From: Nitzschia sp. DOCU1
Lineage: Eukaryota; Bacillariophyta; Bacillariophyceae; Bacillariales; Bacillariaceae
Reading direction: 5' to 3'
Assembly: GCA_951394045.1 (NCBI GenBank)
Contig: OX595990.1
Span: 992,001-1,056,000, forward strand
Length of the DNA: 64,000 nucleotides
Shown: positions 20,474 through 31,196 of the stretch, piece after piece
How the letters are laid out: the number at the start of each line of letters is the position of its first letter
How positions within the stretch are numbered: position 1 is the first letter of the stretch
Notes under the pieces: model-generated
What the model was told of the DNA's origin: nothing
The model's input: the letters and a program-made list of their open reading frames with translations, nothing else
The model's database searches: none
Made by a program: the position numbers and the translations under genes

Positions 20474-20941
20474 TCATCGTGGAGCTTGAGGGCTTTCATT
20501 CAAAGCAGCAGTGTTGCCTGTTACGCGTTCGATCACCAACGCGCGCAGCGCAAGCGACAACAAGAAGATCTGAATGATGAGTTCGTCGCTGTTAATAGTA
20601 TGATCTGGTAAGTAGTCAGCTGAGATGACAAACAGTCTTCCGATGACAGCCAAGAGTCTCATCATAAAGCTCCTCGACGGGCTAAAAAGGCCAGTAAAGT
20701 CCAATGCGACATGTGCCATTGTTGAGCACAACTCCGCTTCCACCATGGGATCCAACGGATCGGCAGATAGTACATTCAGTTCACTACCGCGAGATGATCT
20801 TTGTCCAGCATTCCTCACTACTCTTCGTGGCAGAGCATTCTTGAATGCACCAGCATTTTGGTGTCCAGCAAAGCCGTGCGATAGTGAGCCCAACGAGATG
20901 ATGAAACCGAAGATTAAAGTGTAGAGAATTGACGCCTTCAT
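20474..20941 (-). CDS. Hypothetical plastid- or secretory-targeted protein
   Basis: 155 aa. A clear signal peptide (M-K-A-S-I-L-Y-T-L-I-F-G-F-I-I-S-L-G) runs into S-H-G-F-A-G-H-Q, an A-F/F-A-type cleavage context seen in diatom plastid leaders, followed by an Arg/Ser-rich transit-like stretch (P-R-R-V-V-R-N-A-G-Q-R-S-S-R-G). The mature part has a conserved-looking helix and a second hydrophobic segment (E-L-I-I-Q-I-F-L-L-S-L-A-L-R-A-L), so it may be membrane-bound in the plastid. The family is not recognised. Confidence 0.6.
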   Translation of the reverse strand: MKASILYTLIFGFIISLGSLSHGFAGHQNAGAFKNALPRRVVRNAGQRSSRGSELNVLSADPLDPMVEAELCSTMAHVALDFTGLFSPSRSFMMRLLAVIGRLFVISADYLPDHTINSDELIIQIFLLSLALRALVIERVTGNTAALNESPQAPR

Positions 20942-21610
20942 TGTTGTTGTTGTTGTTCGTCCAAAAAGTGAGTGGTAAGTTTGAGTTATGTGATGGGCGA
21001 TGACGACGGAGTGTTATGTCGTCATCTCTGGGAACGAGTAGCTAATCGCTTATCATCGTCGCTAGAACCTCCGGAGCAATAGGGCTTATGTCTGATGATG
21101 ATGTCATCGTTGGAAACTAATTCACAAAACTGTGATCTTGGCTTCTTTGAAACGCGAAGCCACATGAGAACTCGGATTCGGGCTACGAACTTCTTATTGT
21201 CGCCGTTGGTGAAACATCCCGCGGCTGACTTCCTACAAAAAGTCGGCCAAAAAGCAATATATTGTGAAGCGAAATCACAACGGCGAGGGTCCGATAGCAA
21301 GATATATGAAAGTCGAAACTCCGAATTCTCCGCCAGCAACGAAACGAAAACGGAGCAAGAATGCACTCATCATAGTAAGAACTTACTCAAAGAGGAATAC
21401 AACTTGTTTTCTTTAAGTAACCAGTGGTATGGGGGTGAATATTGTCCAATGTTTGCTAATGACGGAATATCCAATGTAACGGCAAAGGACGTGAAATATG
21501 GAAACAAAGGAAAAACGATCCTCCGAAATGACCAAAATCTACCGGTATGGCAGGGAGAACCCCTCATTTAACAAAAGCTACGTGCATGCAGCAACGAAAA
21601 ACGCTTCCGT
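20942..21610. other. Region without a supported gene
   Basis: A 158-codon open frame (21095-21571, +) is present, but its composition is not convincing and it shows no domain. TACCGGTA occurs at 21540. I do not call a gene. Confidence 0.4.
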
Positions 21611-22087
21611 GTGGTGAAAACATACCGGTCGATGTCGTTTGTGGTTTTGTTCTCACATCATACAGGGCCTCTCCCTGACGATTGGAGTAATTGGACCAAC
21701 GTGGGGGGAGATTACCTTGGGAACAACTATCTGACAACATGGGGGGCGCTCTTGGGTGTGCTGGACCTTTCTACTACTACTAGACACCTTTTGACACCAG
21801 GCATGACGCGTCCCCGAGTCGTGGGGGGGGGGGGGGGTCAATGGACGTTTCTGGGTGAGCTAGACCTATCTAGAAACCACTTGACAGGAGGTACTCTCCT
21901 TGACGCTTGGAGCCAGCAATGGCCCTATGTGTCGTATCTTCATCTCAACGAGGACAAGAACTTTCTAGCTACTAATCGGCACACTTCCAGAATCGTGGAG
22001 CGAGTTTTGGACAGACGACGAATGATGGCGGCCTTTCTGCTGGAACACAAACCAATGCTGCTGCTGACCTATTCAATCTTGCCATAG
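21611..22087 (+). pseudogene. Remnant of an LRR protein gene
   Basis: The plus-strand frame contains G-P-L-P-D-D-W-S-N-W-T-N-V and L-G-E-L-D-L-S-R-N-H-L-T-G-G-T-L, fragments of the plant/diatom-type LRR consensus (L-x-x-L-D-L-S-x-N-x-L-T-G). The spacing is disturbed, a 15-G run sits between the two pieces, and neither a start context nor the Cys-rich end is present. It is unrelated in frame to the PKD-like copy that follows. Confidence 0.5.
21823..21837. repeat. Homopolymer G15
   Basis: Fifteen consecutive G on the plus strand inside the LRR remnant. The length is prone to replication slippage and to sequencing or assembly error. Confidence 0.85.
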
Positions 22088-22233
22088 GCTCGTTTTGCAA
22101 AGGCACCTCATCCCCCGGCTTGTGGAATTCCTCGGCAACAATCCTTGCAGTATCACACATAATCCTGATCAAAACCCATCGTTTCTTGTTTGGATTACAA
22201 TTTTGATTGCAGTTCTAATCAAGGACAAGCACC

Positions 22234-22742
22234 ATGCTGAAACCACACCATTAACGACGTTCTTCTTCGTCGTCCAACTTATCCTCAGCAGTATCCACCG
22301 TACTTCAGCGTGTCCTCTTGGACCGATCTTTTTGGAAAGCTGTGGACGAGTTAATAAGACAACAACCATTCTAGCTGGCGTCTACGATCACCTATACATG
22401 TATGAGTTCTATGTAAATTGGGGTGAGGATGCTATTGATTACTACGCCTTCAATGGCACAGACTCTCCTGCTTCGAATGACGGACGAGACGTGAATTTCA
22501 CGCATGTTTACGACAAGGCTGGCAACTATGATATCTCGATAACGGCCATCGGGCATCACAACACAAGTGGGAACAGCCCATGCATTAAGGTGACACAAGG
22601 AGAGGAAGGAGATTGGGTACTCCAAATCAGGCAAAATTATTGCAGCGAATTAAAAGGTAGCGGTGCCGCCGGGGGGGAAAGCAAACTGAAGGTCATGGCG
22701 GTGGCCACGTTCTCTCTCTTGATCTCTGGACTTTTCCTTTAA
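22234..22742 (+). pseudogene. PKD-like secreted protein, copy 3 with shifted start
   Basis: The A-C-C-A-T-G-C-T-G-A-A-A start context of copies 1 and 2 is kept at 22234, but one base is missing in the following codons, so the ATG frame stops after seven codons. The body frame (signal peptide F-F-F-V-V-Q-L-I-L-S-S, PKD-like domain, hydrophobic tail) is intact and open upstream to 22095 without any ATG. From about 22390 to 22742 it is almost base-identical to copy 2, while the 5' part (T-P-L-T-x-F-F-F-V) resembles copy 1. The copy is therefore a mosaic, most simply explained by gene conversion after the start was lost. Confidence 0.7.
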
Positions 22743-22914
22743 TTCTCCTGTATTAGAGACGGTACCAGAATAGATGTAGCAGAGTAAAACATAGACTCAA
22801 ATTTCTTAAGACTTGAACTTCGTACAATCTCATCCTCTGGACGCCGAAGCGGCGGTGTGCCGAGCGACAACGAATATGCTGGCAAGCGACCGAGGTGCAC
22901 ACATGTTCATGAAA

Positions 22915-23478
22915 TTACTTGCTTGCTACCTCATCCTCTACACCTTCATGGTCCGCCGAAGGGTCAGGATTGTACTCAACATGAACGTCGGAATCTTCAA
23001 TATGCTCCCACAAGCGCTCCTTCAAGTACATTTCCAGAACCTCCATTTCATCCTTCGCCTGCTCGATCAATTCTTCCACTTGACCACATTGGCATAAGTC
23101 CTCAACCAAATCGGGGTCATCGGGGTTCTCCTGTGCGACCTTGATTCTGTAATTTGCAATTTTCTCAAGGTCCACCCGGTACTGAGCCGTTTCAGGCAGG
23201 TCGCTAGCAGCCATCCGATCGAGCAGCGCTTGATAGTGAACAATAACATTCGACACCGCATTTGGATCTACCGGTAATCCCACCTGAAACGATCACAATT
23301 CAAAGTAAATTAGAGGCAGCGATAAAAGGTTCAATAGATCAAACGAGTACCAATCGCTTACAATTCCCGTCGATGTCTTTCCCTTGCCGTATCCTGGAAC
23401 AGCCGAAAACGAGGCAATATTTACGCTCTTCATGGGCAGAGCCCGCTTGACCGCTTGCTGAGCAAATCGAGACAACAT
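22915..23478 (-). CDS. NADH:ubiquinone oxidoreductase subunit NDUFA5 homolog (complex I)
   Basis: Two exons, 23478-23362 and 23283-22915, with a 78-nt intron (161 aa). Exon 1 encodes an Arg/Lys/Ala mitochondrial presequence (M-L-S-R-F-A-Q-Q-A-V-K-R-A-L). The splice joins T-G-I to V-G-L-P-V-D-P, giving the T-G-L/I-V-G-L start of the ETC_C1_NDUFA5 domain. The family helices follow: A-Q-Y-R-V-D-L-E-K-I-A-N-Y-R, then D-L-C-Q-C-G-Q-V-E-E-L-I-E-Q-A-K-D-E-M and K-E-R-L-W-E. NDUFA5 is an accessory subunit of the matrix arm. The C-terminal acidic tail is longer than in animals. Confidence 0.85.
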
Positions 23479-24105
23479 CGTCAGAAATGGCTTTAGAACA
23501 AAATCTGGAAGTGTGGGGAGTGCTTTTGCCTACGTTATTCCCGACAAACTGCTCTACGCTTCGCACCTCCAACGCCCGTCGTCATCGTCGGCACACAGAT
23601 CGTGTGCTTGCAGCCAACGCGCCCAAGCGCACCCGCATCTCTCGTCCGTGCGGCGACGGGCGCCATCCCGCGTGCAATAACTTTGAGTCCAACTAATCGA
23701 ACAGCTATGTTGAAGAATGGAATATGAATGGAGCTGGTAGGCAATATCGTGGGTTCAAAGAAATCGATATCTTCACTATTCTTTTCAAAGCTCCCAGCTC
23801 GGAACTCATATTGTACCCCCACTGGTCTTTCATTCTTGCCATGAGGAGACACTCGTAGTAGTTCCAACAGGAGGAGTAACTATTGAGATGAGAACGACTA
23901 ATTCAACAGACTTCGTCGCCTCCCATCGTTTCAACTTCACGTCGTGAAGCAGGTAATATCAACAACAGATGCACACTCAAACGTCAAGCTAGTAGGAACT
24001 ATCGGCAAATAAAAAATGTAGCTAGTATTACTTCTCGAGTATAGAAAAATGAATCATGGAAGCTCTGATGATACAAAAGAACATCAGCAGGCTTTGTGGC
24101 GGCGT
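23479..24105. other. Intergenic, NDUFA5 5' and F-box gene 3'
   Basis: Open frames exist on both strands near 23487-23867, but none shows a recognisable domain or splice-consistent extension, so I do not call a gene. A CATCGT/CGTCG-rich 5' patch precedes NDUFA5. Confidence 0.4.
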
Positions 24106-25801
24106 CTAGTTTTCCGCAAGACCAGAGCGAGAACGGGGCAACCCAATCGCCGCCAAAGTGTTGTTGTTTGTGCTGCTTCGCGCATGGGCGGCCGTCCCCA
24201 CAGGCGGCATTTCCAGCTGGAAAGATCCATTCGACACGAGTTCCGACTGTTCCAAGGTCAAAATAGCGTTGTCAGGGCTGACGGCCGAAATGCCAGTCAA
24301 CGAGTTTTGGGAAATATTGCAGTCCACAATGCTAGCGTGACCTTGCTCCAAATAGACTCCGGAATGACCTCTGGCGATACCTCTTCGATGGGTTGTATTT
24401 CCGTTTCCATTTCGTACAACGTCGGTTCTCTCAATCTGGGCTCGGCTTCCCGAACCACCGACGTAAATACCCGTGGCAGCACAATCATGGACATAGCAAT
24501 TTCGAATGGTCACCTGGCCACCATCAATGTTGACAATTCCGCGTCCCGAGGCAGAACTGATTTCGACGTGTTCCATGATAGCAGTAGGCGCAGGAACGAC
24601 CATCATCGGTTGGTCATCGGGGCCGTTGGGAGGTTGAATTTGAACGGCAGCATTTCCATTCCAAATGTCTGTAATGGAAGTCAGATATTAGACGCGATCG
24701 AATCAACAGTAAGGAAAATTAAAAATACACCTGAGTACTCACCAATACCATGGCTGACATGCCTGAGTTCTAGATTTCTCAGAACAGCGGTTCCCTGACG
24801 AATACGAATAATAGGTTCGTTGTGGCGACGAGTGCGCAGAACCAGGGTAGCTCGCTTTCTTCCCAACGGACTTGGCGTGCCCGACGTTTCAGTCGAAGAT
24901 GCGTTAAACATTGATGGCTCAAAAAATTCCAACGTGCCCATGTCCTCCTCCATATCCTCAACATCAACCGTTCTGCACGCCAAAATATTCCTCAAAGACT
25001 GCGACGACTTTCGCTTGCGCACCGGTTCTACGTCTTGTGCTAAAGTCTGATCGATGGGAAGAAACGAGTTTGGCATCTGCATTGTTTCCATTTCCACTCG
25101 CACAGCACGTGGAGCCTGGACAGTGATGGCCTCTCGAAGAACATAGCGACCAGGGCGCAGAAGAACGCGGATGGAGTGCGTTTGCTCTAGGCGAGCACTC
25201 TTTACCACCGCAAAGGCTCCTGTGACTGTGGAAAAGTCCACTGGAACGCATGGATTGAACTTGTAATATTCAAACCACGACTCTGGTACTTCATCACCTT
25301 CCTTCCACTGCAAATGACATGGATGTTTCGGTGAGACTTTCGCACCCGACGAGTGTCATTCGTTTGGACAAGTTGACGTACCTTATAAAGTTCTTCACAC
25401 ATCGTTCTCCAAGTAGACTCCTTGTCGATCACATTCTTCCAGAATCGGCAAGTCCTCGACAAGGCGGCTGCCGTTTGAGGCCCAGCAAAGGCCAGCACTC
25501 GAGGAATCAGATCTTGAGGACATTCATTTTCCATCCAGTTCATAATTCCGGTCGAATTCGGCGAAGCAATTGCAGGAGTCTGGCGACGCCGGAACGACCT
25601 GGAAGAGGGCTTTCTAGTCAATGTTACTGGACTGCTAGACATTGCCGAGGTCACACTGGCATTCTCGTCAATGGACACCGAGTTCGCAGCACGAGGGGAT
25701 CGCTTCAATGTGAGCTTTCGCAGCAAGGAACCGATTTTCTTGGTTTCTCGCTCGTGAGTCGGCCGAGATTGATCGGCAGTTGCGGCAGGGTGGAGTGACA
25801 T
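24106..25801 (-). CDS. F-box protein with right-handed beta-helix repeats
   Basis: Three exons, 25801-25382, 25307-24743 and 24668-24106, with 74-nt introns (515 aa). Residues 1-90 are Ser/Arg-rich. An F-box follows (about 94-140: C-P-Q-D-L-I-P-R-V-L-A-F-A-G ... W-R-T-M-C-E-E-L-Y-K), extended by W-K-E-G-D-E-V-P-E-S-W-F-E-Y-Y. The rest has pectin-lyase-like parallel beta-helix turns (V-E-I-S-S-A-S-G-R-G-I-V-N-I-D-G-G, C-Y-V-H-D-C-A-A-T-G-I-Y-V, C-N-I-S-Q-N-S-L-T-G-I-S). This order resembles FBXO11/FBXO10-type proteins, in which SCF adaptors use the beta-helix to bind substrate. A role as an SCF ubiquitin-ligase adaptor is inferred. Confidence 0.78.
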
Positions 25802-27138
25802 GATCTCGTTTGTGTGAATGAAACTTTTTTGTTTCTTGAACCCGCGGCAGTGGAGTTTGAATCAAATTTCGATTTTTGCGGTGAAGTTCGGGTTGACAAC
25901 GGATGGAGGCGAAAGTGTGACGACTCCACAAAAATGACTGCACAGCTAAGAACAGAGAACAAATCCCGGACGATGCTCAACTCTCTTTCACTCAAGGTGC
26001 AACTATTCTGTCTGATCAACAAAGAAGGAGATCTTCTTTGACGGAAAAGTGGAAAAGGAATGAAAGGATCAGCAAGTTTGAAGATGTGTTGCTATTCGAA
26101 GCCAGAACTTCGCAAAAGGAACGGAAGCATCATGAGATCGCCTTCAGCGTGGCGACCCATCGACTTCATGGTGGGACGCAGAACTTCTCGCGCCACTACT
26201 TCTCTCCATCCAACAGAAAACTCACAGTCAGTCGCACTGGAGTGACGGGCGCGAACAAATTTAATTCATAGTATTCAGTGGTGGATATGTCGCGAATGAT
26301 GGAAATCTTGCGAAGCGCCGTGTGACCGTTGAAGGTTCACTATCCAAGATCGCCGTCATGACGTAATGCGACACAATCTATATCCAAACTTTTCGCATAC
26401 CTCATTTTTTCCCTTCGCCCCGTTCGCCGTCATTCGTATGTTCAACCTTTCTATTTCTGTAGACCTTGGTACAATTTCTACAAGTGTCCAGCCGGTGGTC
26501 ATCACCCAATGCCGGGTATCTTCTTACCCCATTCGCATTTATGAGGTTGTGCAAGAAAGCGACGACCCTTTCGCGAGAATGCCAGAAAGCATCATACGTA
26601 CGTCATCCCGCTGTCGTTACCGTCGCAGTGCGATCAGTCAATCATCACCATTGACATGGGTCGTCAGGGTAGACAAGGTAGTTGGTAAACTATCCATGAG
26701 TTTGAAACTCGTGGCGGATAGTTGCGCTCCCATGATGTGGTTTCTCAAAGTGGGAAAGAACAGAAGCATCGACCATTACGATACCACTTTCATAGCTGTG
26801 TGTCATGGGGATTACAGTTCGTTGTCGATAAAATGTTATAGCATGCCGTGCAATAACAGTCAGCGTTATTGACGCTGAAGGTACAAAGCCTTACGATACT
26901 ACCGGTAGTATTACTATGGCAAGCAAGCCAGCGTGTCTTTTACTGATTACCAGTTGTAGACCTTGCGTGCAGCAACAGCTAACTCGCAAGTTACTTCTGT
27001 GATGAATGAGGATCTAAGTCCTACAAACTATAATGATGATTGTATTTTCTAAGACAGGTGTCTAAACGATTAGCAAAACTGTAGGATGTGATGGCATCAA
27101 AACGCAGCCACGGCCGCTGCGAGGTTCAAGGGAGTTAT
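25802..27138. other. Long intergenic region
   Basis: 1.3 kb without a supported gene. A 168-codon plus-strand frame (26366-26872) lacks domains and typical composition. At 26896-26911 lies a perfect 16-bp palindrome centred on TACCGGTA (ATACTACC/GGTAGTAT). Confidence 0.5.
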
Positions 27139-28116
27139 TTACAACTTGATAGCATTGAGATGTCGACTGGTAGCTAACATCTTGAGCAAGATATCCGAAG
27201 CGTCTTGCGATGTAGTTCGTTTCACAGGGGCCGGAGGGTCCACACTGGAACGGCGAGACTTCTTGGGGTCTTTCTTGGACTTTTTGTGCTTGCTATCTCT
27301 GGATTTGCTTCGCTTGTCCTTGGAAGACTTGCTCTTGCATGAATCATCATCGGAAACAGCAGGGACTTGCGTGTTTTCCTCCGGTGTTTCGCTAGTTCGC
27401 TTCTTGGACTTGCTGGAAGATCGACGCTTGAGCACACAAAATCTTTCCTTGCGAGCGTTCGCAGGAACGTCCAAAGAGTTGCTCGAGTGCATCGAAGTGA
27501 CACTCATATCTTCCATAGTCTCCCAGGCAGACTTGGCTTCCTTTTCGTCTTGCACGGCGATTTCGCGGGCAAGCTCGGCGCTACCACTAGTGGCAACAGA
27601 GCTGACTTTAGCGATAAGCTCGAAATCATCGTTGTTCTCGGCCCATTGACGGTCTTGCTCATCCATTACGGCGTCAACAACGCGAGCAATGTTTGCGTCG
27701 AGTTCTTCTCCGCCGGCGGTTGTCCAGCATTCGAGCCCACGGTACGTCATGTCGCCCTTGAGCGGCTTGCCGGCTTCCATGCGAGCCACCAGCTTGTCCT
27801 TCGAGTGATTCATTTTCTCCTTTTCTTCAGGAGAGTACCAGCATCTGCGAATCTCCTTCTCAGAGTAATCTTCCAAGCTCATGATTTCGAAAAGCTTGTT
27901 GGTAATAGCAAATGTGACCGCACGCTGAGGTCCGGAACTGGAGGATGGCGACTCAGAATCGTTCTCATCCGAGTCAAGTTCACCATCCATGATGCGCGTA
28001 GCCTCATCGATAATCTCTGAAAGAGATTCCTTTTCGTGGCTTTTCGAGATGAAACTACAAGATGTCATGGTCGTTCGGGAGAGTGGAGCCATGGTTTGCT
28101 GATCTGAGAGCTTCAT
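27139..28116 (-). CDS. Acidic/Ser-rich hypothetical protein with basic tail
   Basis: 325 aa from ATG 28116. The frame is open further upstream but with unconvincing composition; ATG 28092 (M-A-P-L-S-R) is an alternative. The order is: a Ser/Asp/Glu-rich N-terminus (D-S-D-E-N-D-S-E-S-P-S-S-S-S), a conserved-looking core (L-E-D-Y-S-E-K-E-I-R-R-C-W-Y-S-P-E-E-K, R-G-L-E-C-W-T-T-A-G-G), a helical part, and a Lys/Ser/Arg-rich C-terminus (K-S-K-S-S-K-D-K-R-S-K-S-R-D-S-K) that could be a nuclear signal. The core with two Trp pairs resembles a protein family expanded in diatoms, but I cannot assign a function. Confidence 0.6.
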   Translation of the reverse strand: MKLSDQQTMAPLSRTTMTSCSFISKSHEKESLSEIIDEATRIMDGELDSDENDSESPSSSSGPQRAVTFAITNKLFEIMSLEDYSEKEIRRCWYSPEEKEKMNHSKDKLVARMEAGKPLKGDMTYRGLECWTTAGGEELDANIARVVDAVMDEQDRQWAENNDDFELIAKVSSVATSGSAELAREIAVQDEKEAKSAWETMEDMSVTSMHSSNSLDVPANARKERFCVLKRRSSSKSKKRTSETPEENTQVPAVSDDDSCKSKSSKDKRSKSRDSKHKKSKKDPKKSRRSSVDPPAPVKRTTSQDASDILLKMLATSRHLNAIKL

Positions 28117-29483
28117 TGAATGATAGTGAGTCAAACAACAAAAGTTTGCAAGAGCGGATAATTGTGAGAAGAGCAAAAAAATATCACCAAGATCCGTCGA
28201 GATGCCGGGATTCGGAGGATTTCCGGCGCAGTTAACATTTGGTGGAAAATCAGTCAGGAGCATCCCGGGGCGCAAGTAAGTGGTAATTAGGTGGCACAAT
28301 CCTTCGCGAACCCATAAATGGAGGATGAAGTTAAGGTCAGAATCCGAAAAGAATGAAACACTTAATAAAAACTCTATGCAGGATTGTAGTCGTTTGAAAT
28401 TGTTAATTACATTCACGAGTCTATAGTCGGGACGGTCAGAATGGAAACAGTGGTCCATAAATAATAATGATGCTGGGCTTAGATATGCAGTCACTGGCAA
28501 CTATCGACACCTCCTTTTCCAGTCACGAAGTATGTTCTATGTTCTCCTAAAGTCGAAATTCTTATTTGCAAACCGCCACATTAGTCTTGTTTGAATAGTG
28601 TGTCCCAGATTTCGTTATTTGGGACAGAAGCTTGCGTCCGGCCGGCTCGATCGCAAACTTCCGTCCCAAACAGCAATCACATGTGACAGAAATTTGGGAC
28701 AAATAACGTTATTTGCGTTCGAAGTCCCAAGTTGTGCCACAAATACAGCATGTAGAATTCTACGACATAAATTCTAGTAGGAAACCTAAAACATATGCCT
28801 TCGGACTGGCCATGCGACATTCGCCAGCGTCATCAAAACGAGTTGGCGAGTCTCCAATTCTGGCGCGGACCTGCATCCATCGCCGATGTTTCGCAAGAGA
28901 CAAGTAGCAAGTGTTGGTGGCTCTTGACCGTCTGTCCGTTTGTCCTATCCTTTTCTACCATAAACGGGGTTTTGGGGCAATAAGAAGAGCTACCGGGTCT
29001 TTGATGTTGATATTTTGTATCCTAAATGTGCAGTCACGAGAGACATTTTTCTCCTCTTTGTCACATGCCAGGTATTCGTATTCCTGCCAGGTGTATTCGG
29101 ATTCCAACCAGCCATAAACGCCTACCGGTACTCCGAACTTTAGGGTAAGTAACGACTGGAGTTGGTCCGTTCGCTGGCGCCTCCATCGTCAGACACACTC
29201 GTTGAGGAATTCGTGTTTGGAGCTCAACAGGGCAATAATAACTGCTACAGCTCCCAGCAACATCAAGCTTAAATGTTTCCAAGATTGTGCCTCTGTCTGC
29301 CCGTTAATAGAACATTGAGCTCCGGTCAAGCTTAAATGTTTCCAATATATAGGGCATCTCTGAAAATTTGGCAAAGCGTTTTTGCTACCCCAAATTGTCA
29401 AAGGTTGTCGAACCCACCGGTAACGCTGCTGAGAAGGATGTCCTACAAATGATAAATTTAAAACCAAATACTTAACACCAAAT
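28117..29483. other. Intergenic before the first mobile element
   Basis: No gene seen. It holds the fold-back at 28618-28670, a TACCGGTA at 29123 and a duplicated AAGCTTAAATGTTTCCAA (29265-29282 and 29328-29345). Confidence 0.5.
28618..28670. repeat. Inverted repeat (fold-back), 19-bp arms
   Basis: Arms 28618-28636 and 28652-28670 pair at 17 of 19 positions around a 15-nt loop (TCCGGCCGGCTCGAT). Extra copies of G-T-C-C-C-A / T-G-G-G-A-C nearby (28601-28730) suggest a larger fold-back or MITE-like piece. Confidence 0.65.
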
Positions 29484-29689
29484 TACCTTCTCAATTCTGA
29501 TTGGTTCTGGACAACGGGGGCAATAATATCCAAACAGTCATCGTTCGCTCAAATGATCATCCTTCCTTTCACGGGCGAAACTCGGGTATCAGGAACTTCC
29601 AATTTCGCGCGTCGGCCGCGCGATAACGGAATTCCGTTACCGCACGACTTGACGTTTCTATTTGGCATGCCACGCGCGCCGAGGCCAAA

Positions 29690-29818
29690 GTTCTTGGCCT
29701 CAGGCCTAAGTTCTTGGCCTGCGCCAAAGTTCTTGGCCTCAGGCCAAAGTTCTTGGCCTATGAGGCCAAAGTCATTGGCCTCAGGCCAAAGTTCTTGGCC
29801 TGCGCCAAAGTTCTTGGG
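29690..29818. repeat. Palindromic unit array, left copy
   Basis: Six or so units of about 22 nt built on GGCCAAAGTTCTTGGCC (arms GGCCAA/TTGGCC), joined by TCAGG, TGC or TATGA linkers. It is in direct orientation relative to the right copy at 32374-32512. Confidence 0.8.
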
Positions 29819-30109
29819 ATGAAAACGGGATTGATGCCAAGGCGGGATTCACATGGCCGTTGCATCGGTTCGCCCAATGAACGAACCCGGCTCCACTTTT
29901 CACGATGCTGCACAAAACTCAAAAAATGGTGCGCACCCATTTGACCACATTCTTTGTGACTTTCAACTTTCTCCTTCCTACCATGGAATCTTTCACTCAA
30001 GGGGGTTGCGGTCGTGGTCGTGGTCGTCATTGTTATGGTGGCCATGGGGGACGTGGTGGTGGTGGTGGACGTGTTGTTGTTGGAAGAGCCACCAGCCCTC
30101 CTCATCACC

Positions 30110-30938
30110 ATGTCTTCCAAAATGCCAAAGCGCCAAAAGGGCGAGGGCGAAGTGGACGAGGTGGACGAGGAGGGCCAACGAATCCTCGACGCAGCATCTT
30201 CGCTCCTGTGGGACGGAAGTATTTCTGAGGTATGAGGAGTCAGGTGACATTGTCCCAGCAACCGTTGTCGCAGAGGCCACCGCCCCTAGCTACCTCTACA
30301 AGCTTCATCTTCATGACAGGCATGAGGTGACTGCGAAAAGAAACGAGGTCTTCTCCGCAGATGATGTCCCACCAACCACAACGGTGGACAAAAAGAAGAC
30401 AAAGTTGGATGCCAAAAACAGGGATCTTTCGCCATGGCAACATTCCCAAGGCCGGGCTCTACTTCGTGAAATGCTACTCGATCCAGATTCAGAGATCCAT
30501 TCAAAAGATCTCGCAACAATCCACCGAGAAACAGAGGAATTTTGCCGGCGTCCATTCAAAAAGTTTGTGGAATACTACGATACTTTAGTGGAGAAGATCA
30601 AAGTGGAAAAGGAACTGGTCAACCTTGACCATGCGAACTTTTTGAATGATCATGCCCTATACCCACGTGGGGATCGGGATATCACTGGTGAGCCATTCTA
30701 TGACACCCACCAGTCGAAGTTTCTGCTAAAAGCAGAAGCAAAAGCGAAGACTGGGCGAAAGCCACGAGAGATCTTCCAGGATGATAGTTGTCATTCTGAG
30801 TTTTCTCCCAAGGCCCTCCGAAATCACCTCTACCAAGAGAAAAGGAGGGATAGGGAGAGACCAGCCTGGCAATTCAGGCGAAACAAGACGGGACGCCGCC
30901 AACATGACCAAGAGGATGAAAATGTTCGTCCAAACTAG
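30110..30938 (+). pseudogene. Element-borne hypothetical protein, frameshifted
   Basis: From ATG 30110 the frame reads M-S-S-K-M-P-K-R-Q-K-G-E-G-E-V-D-E and stops at about 30235. The continuation (G-T-E-V-F-L-R-Y-E-E-S-G-D-I-V-P-A-T-V-V-A) lies in the next frame and runs to 30938. The segment from V-F-L-R-Y to E-V-F-S-A-D-D-V resembles a small Tudor-like beta-barrel. The rest is helical and Lys/Arg-rich, ending in a basic tail. One indel separates the two halves, so this copy is probably dead. The family is not recognised. Confidence 0.5.
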
Positions 30939-31196
30939 TAATAGTTGGCGTAATATCTAGGAACTACATCAAGATGAATTCCTCTATTCTTTTAGTCAAA
31001 CAACACATCACAGCGAGTCAATAGAGGCCTAATACATTAGAATACAATGCTACAGAATGGACGAATGCCACCTTGAATGCCACCTTGGATGCCAAAACCC
31101 TTGAACATCATCCAAACCACATTCGCATCATGGCAGAGGTGCTGCTGGCAAAAAAGGCCGTCCCACCCAGCACCCCCGTCCCATCCAATGTAAATC

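Noticed and set aside
26366..26872. A 168-codon plus-strand frame
   Set aside because: It has no domain, unusual composition and no splice or homology support.
29553..29822. A plus-strand frame of repeated K-F-L-A-S-G-Q-S-S-W-P units
   Set aside because: It is the translation of the palindromic DNA array, which is non-coding repeat.
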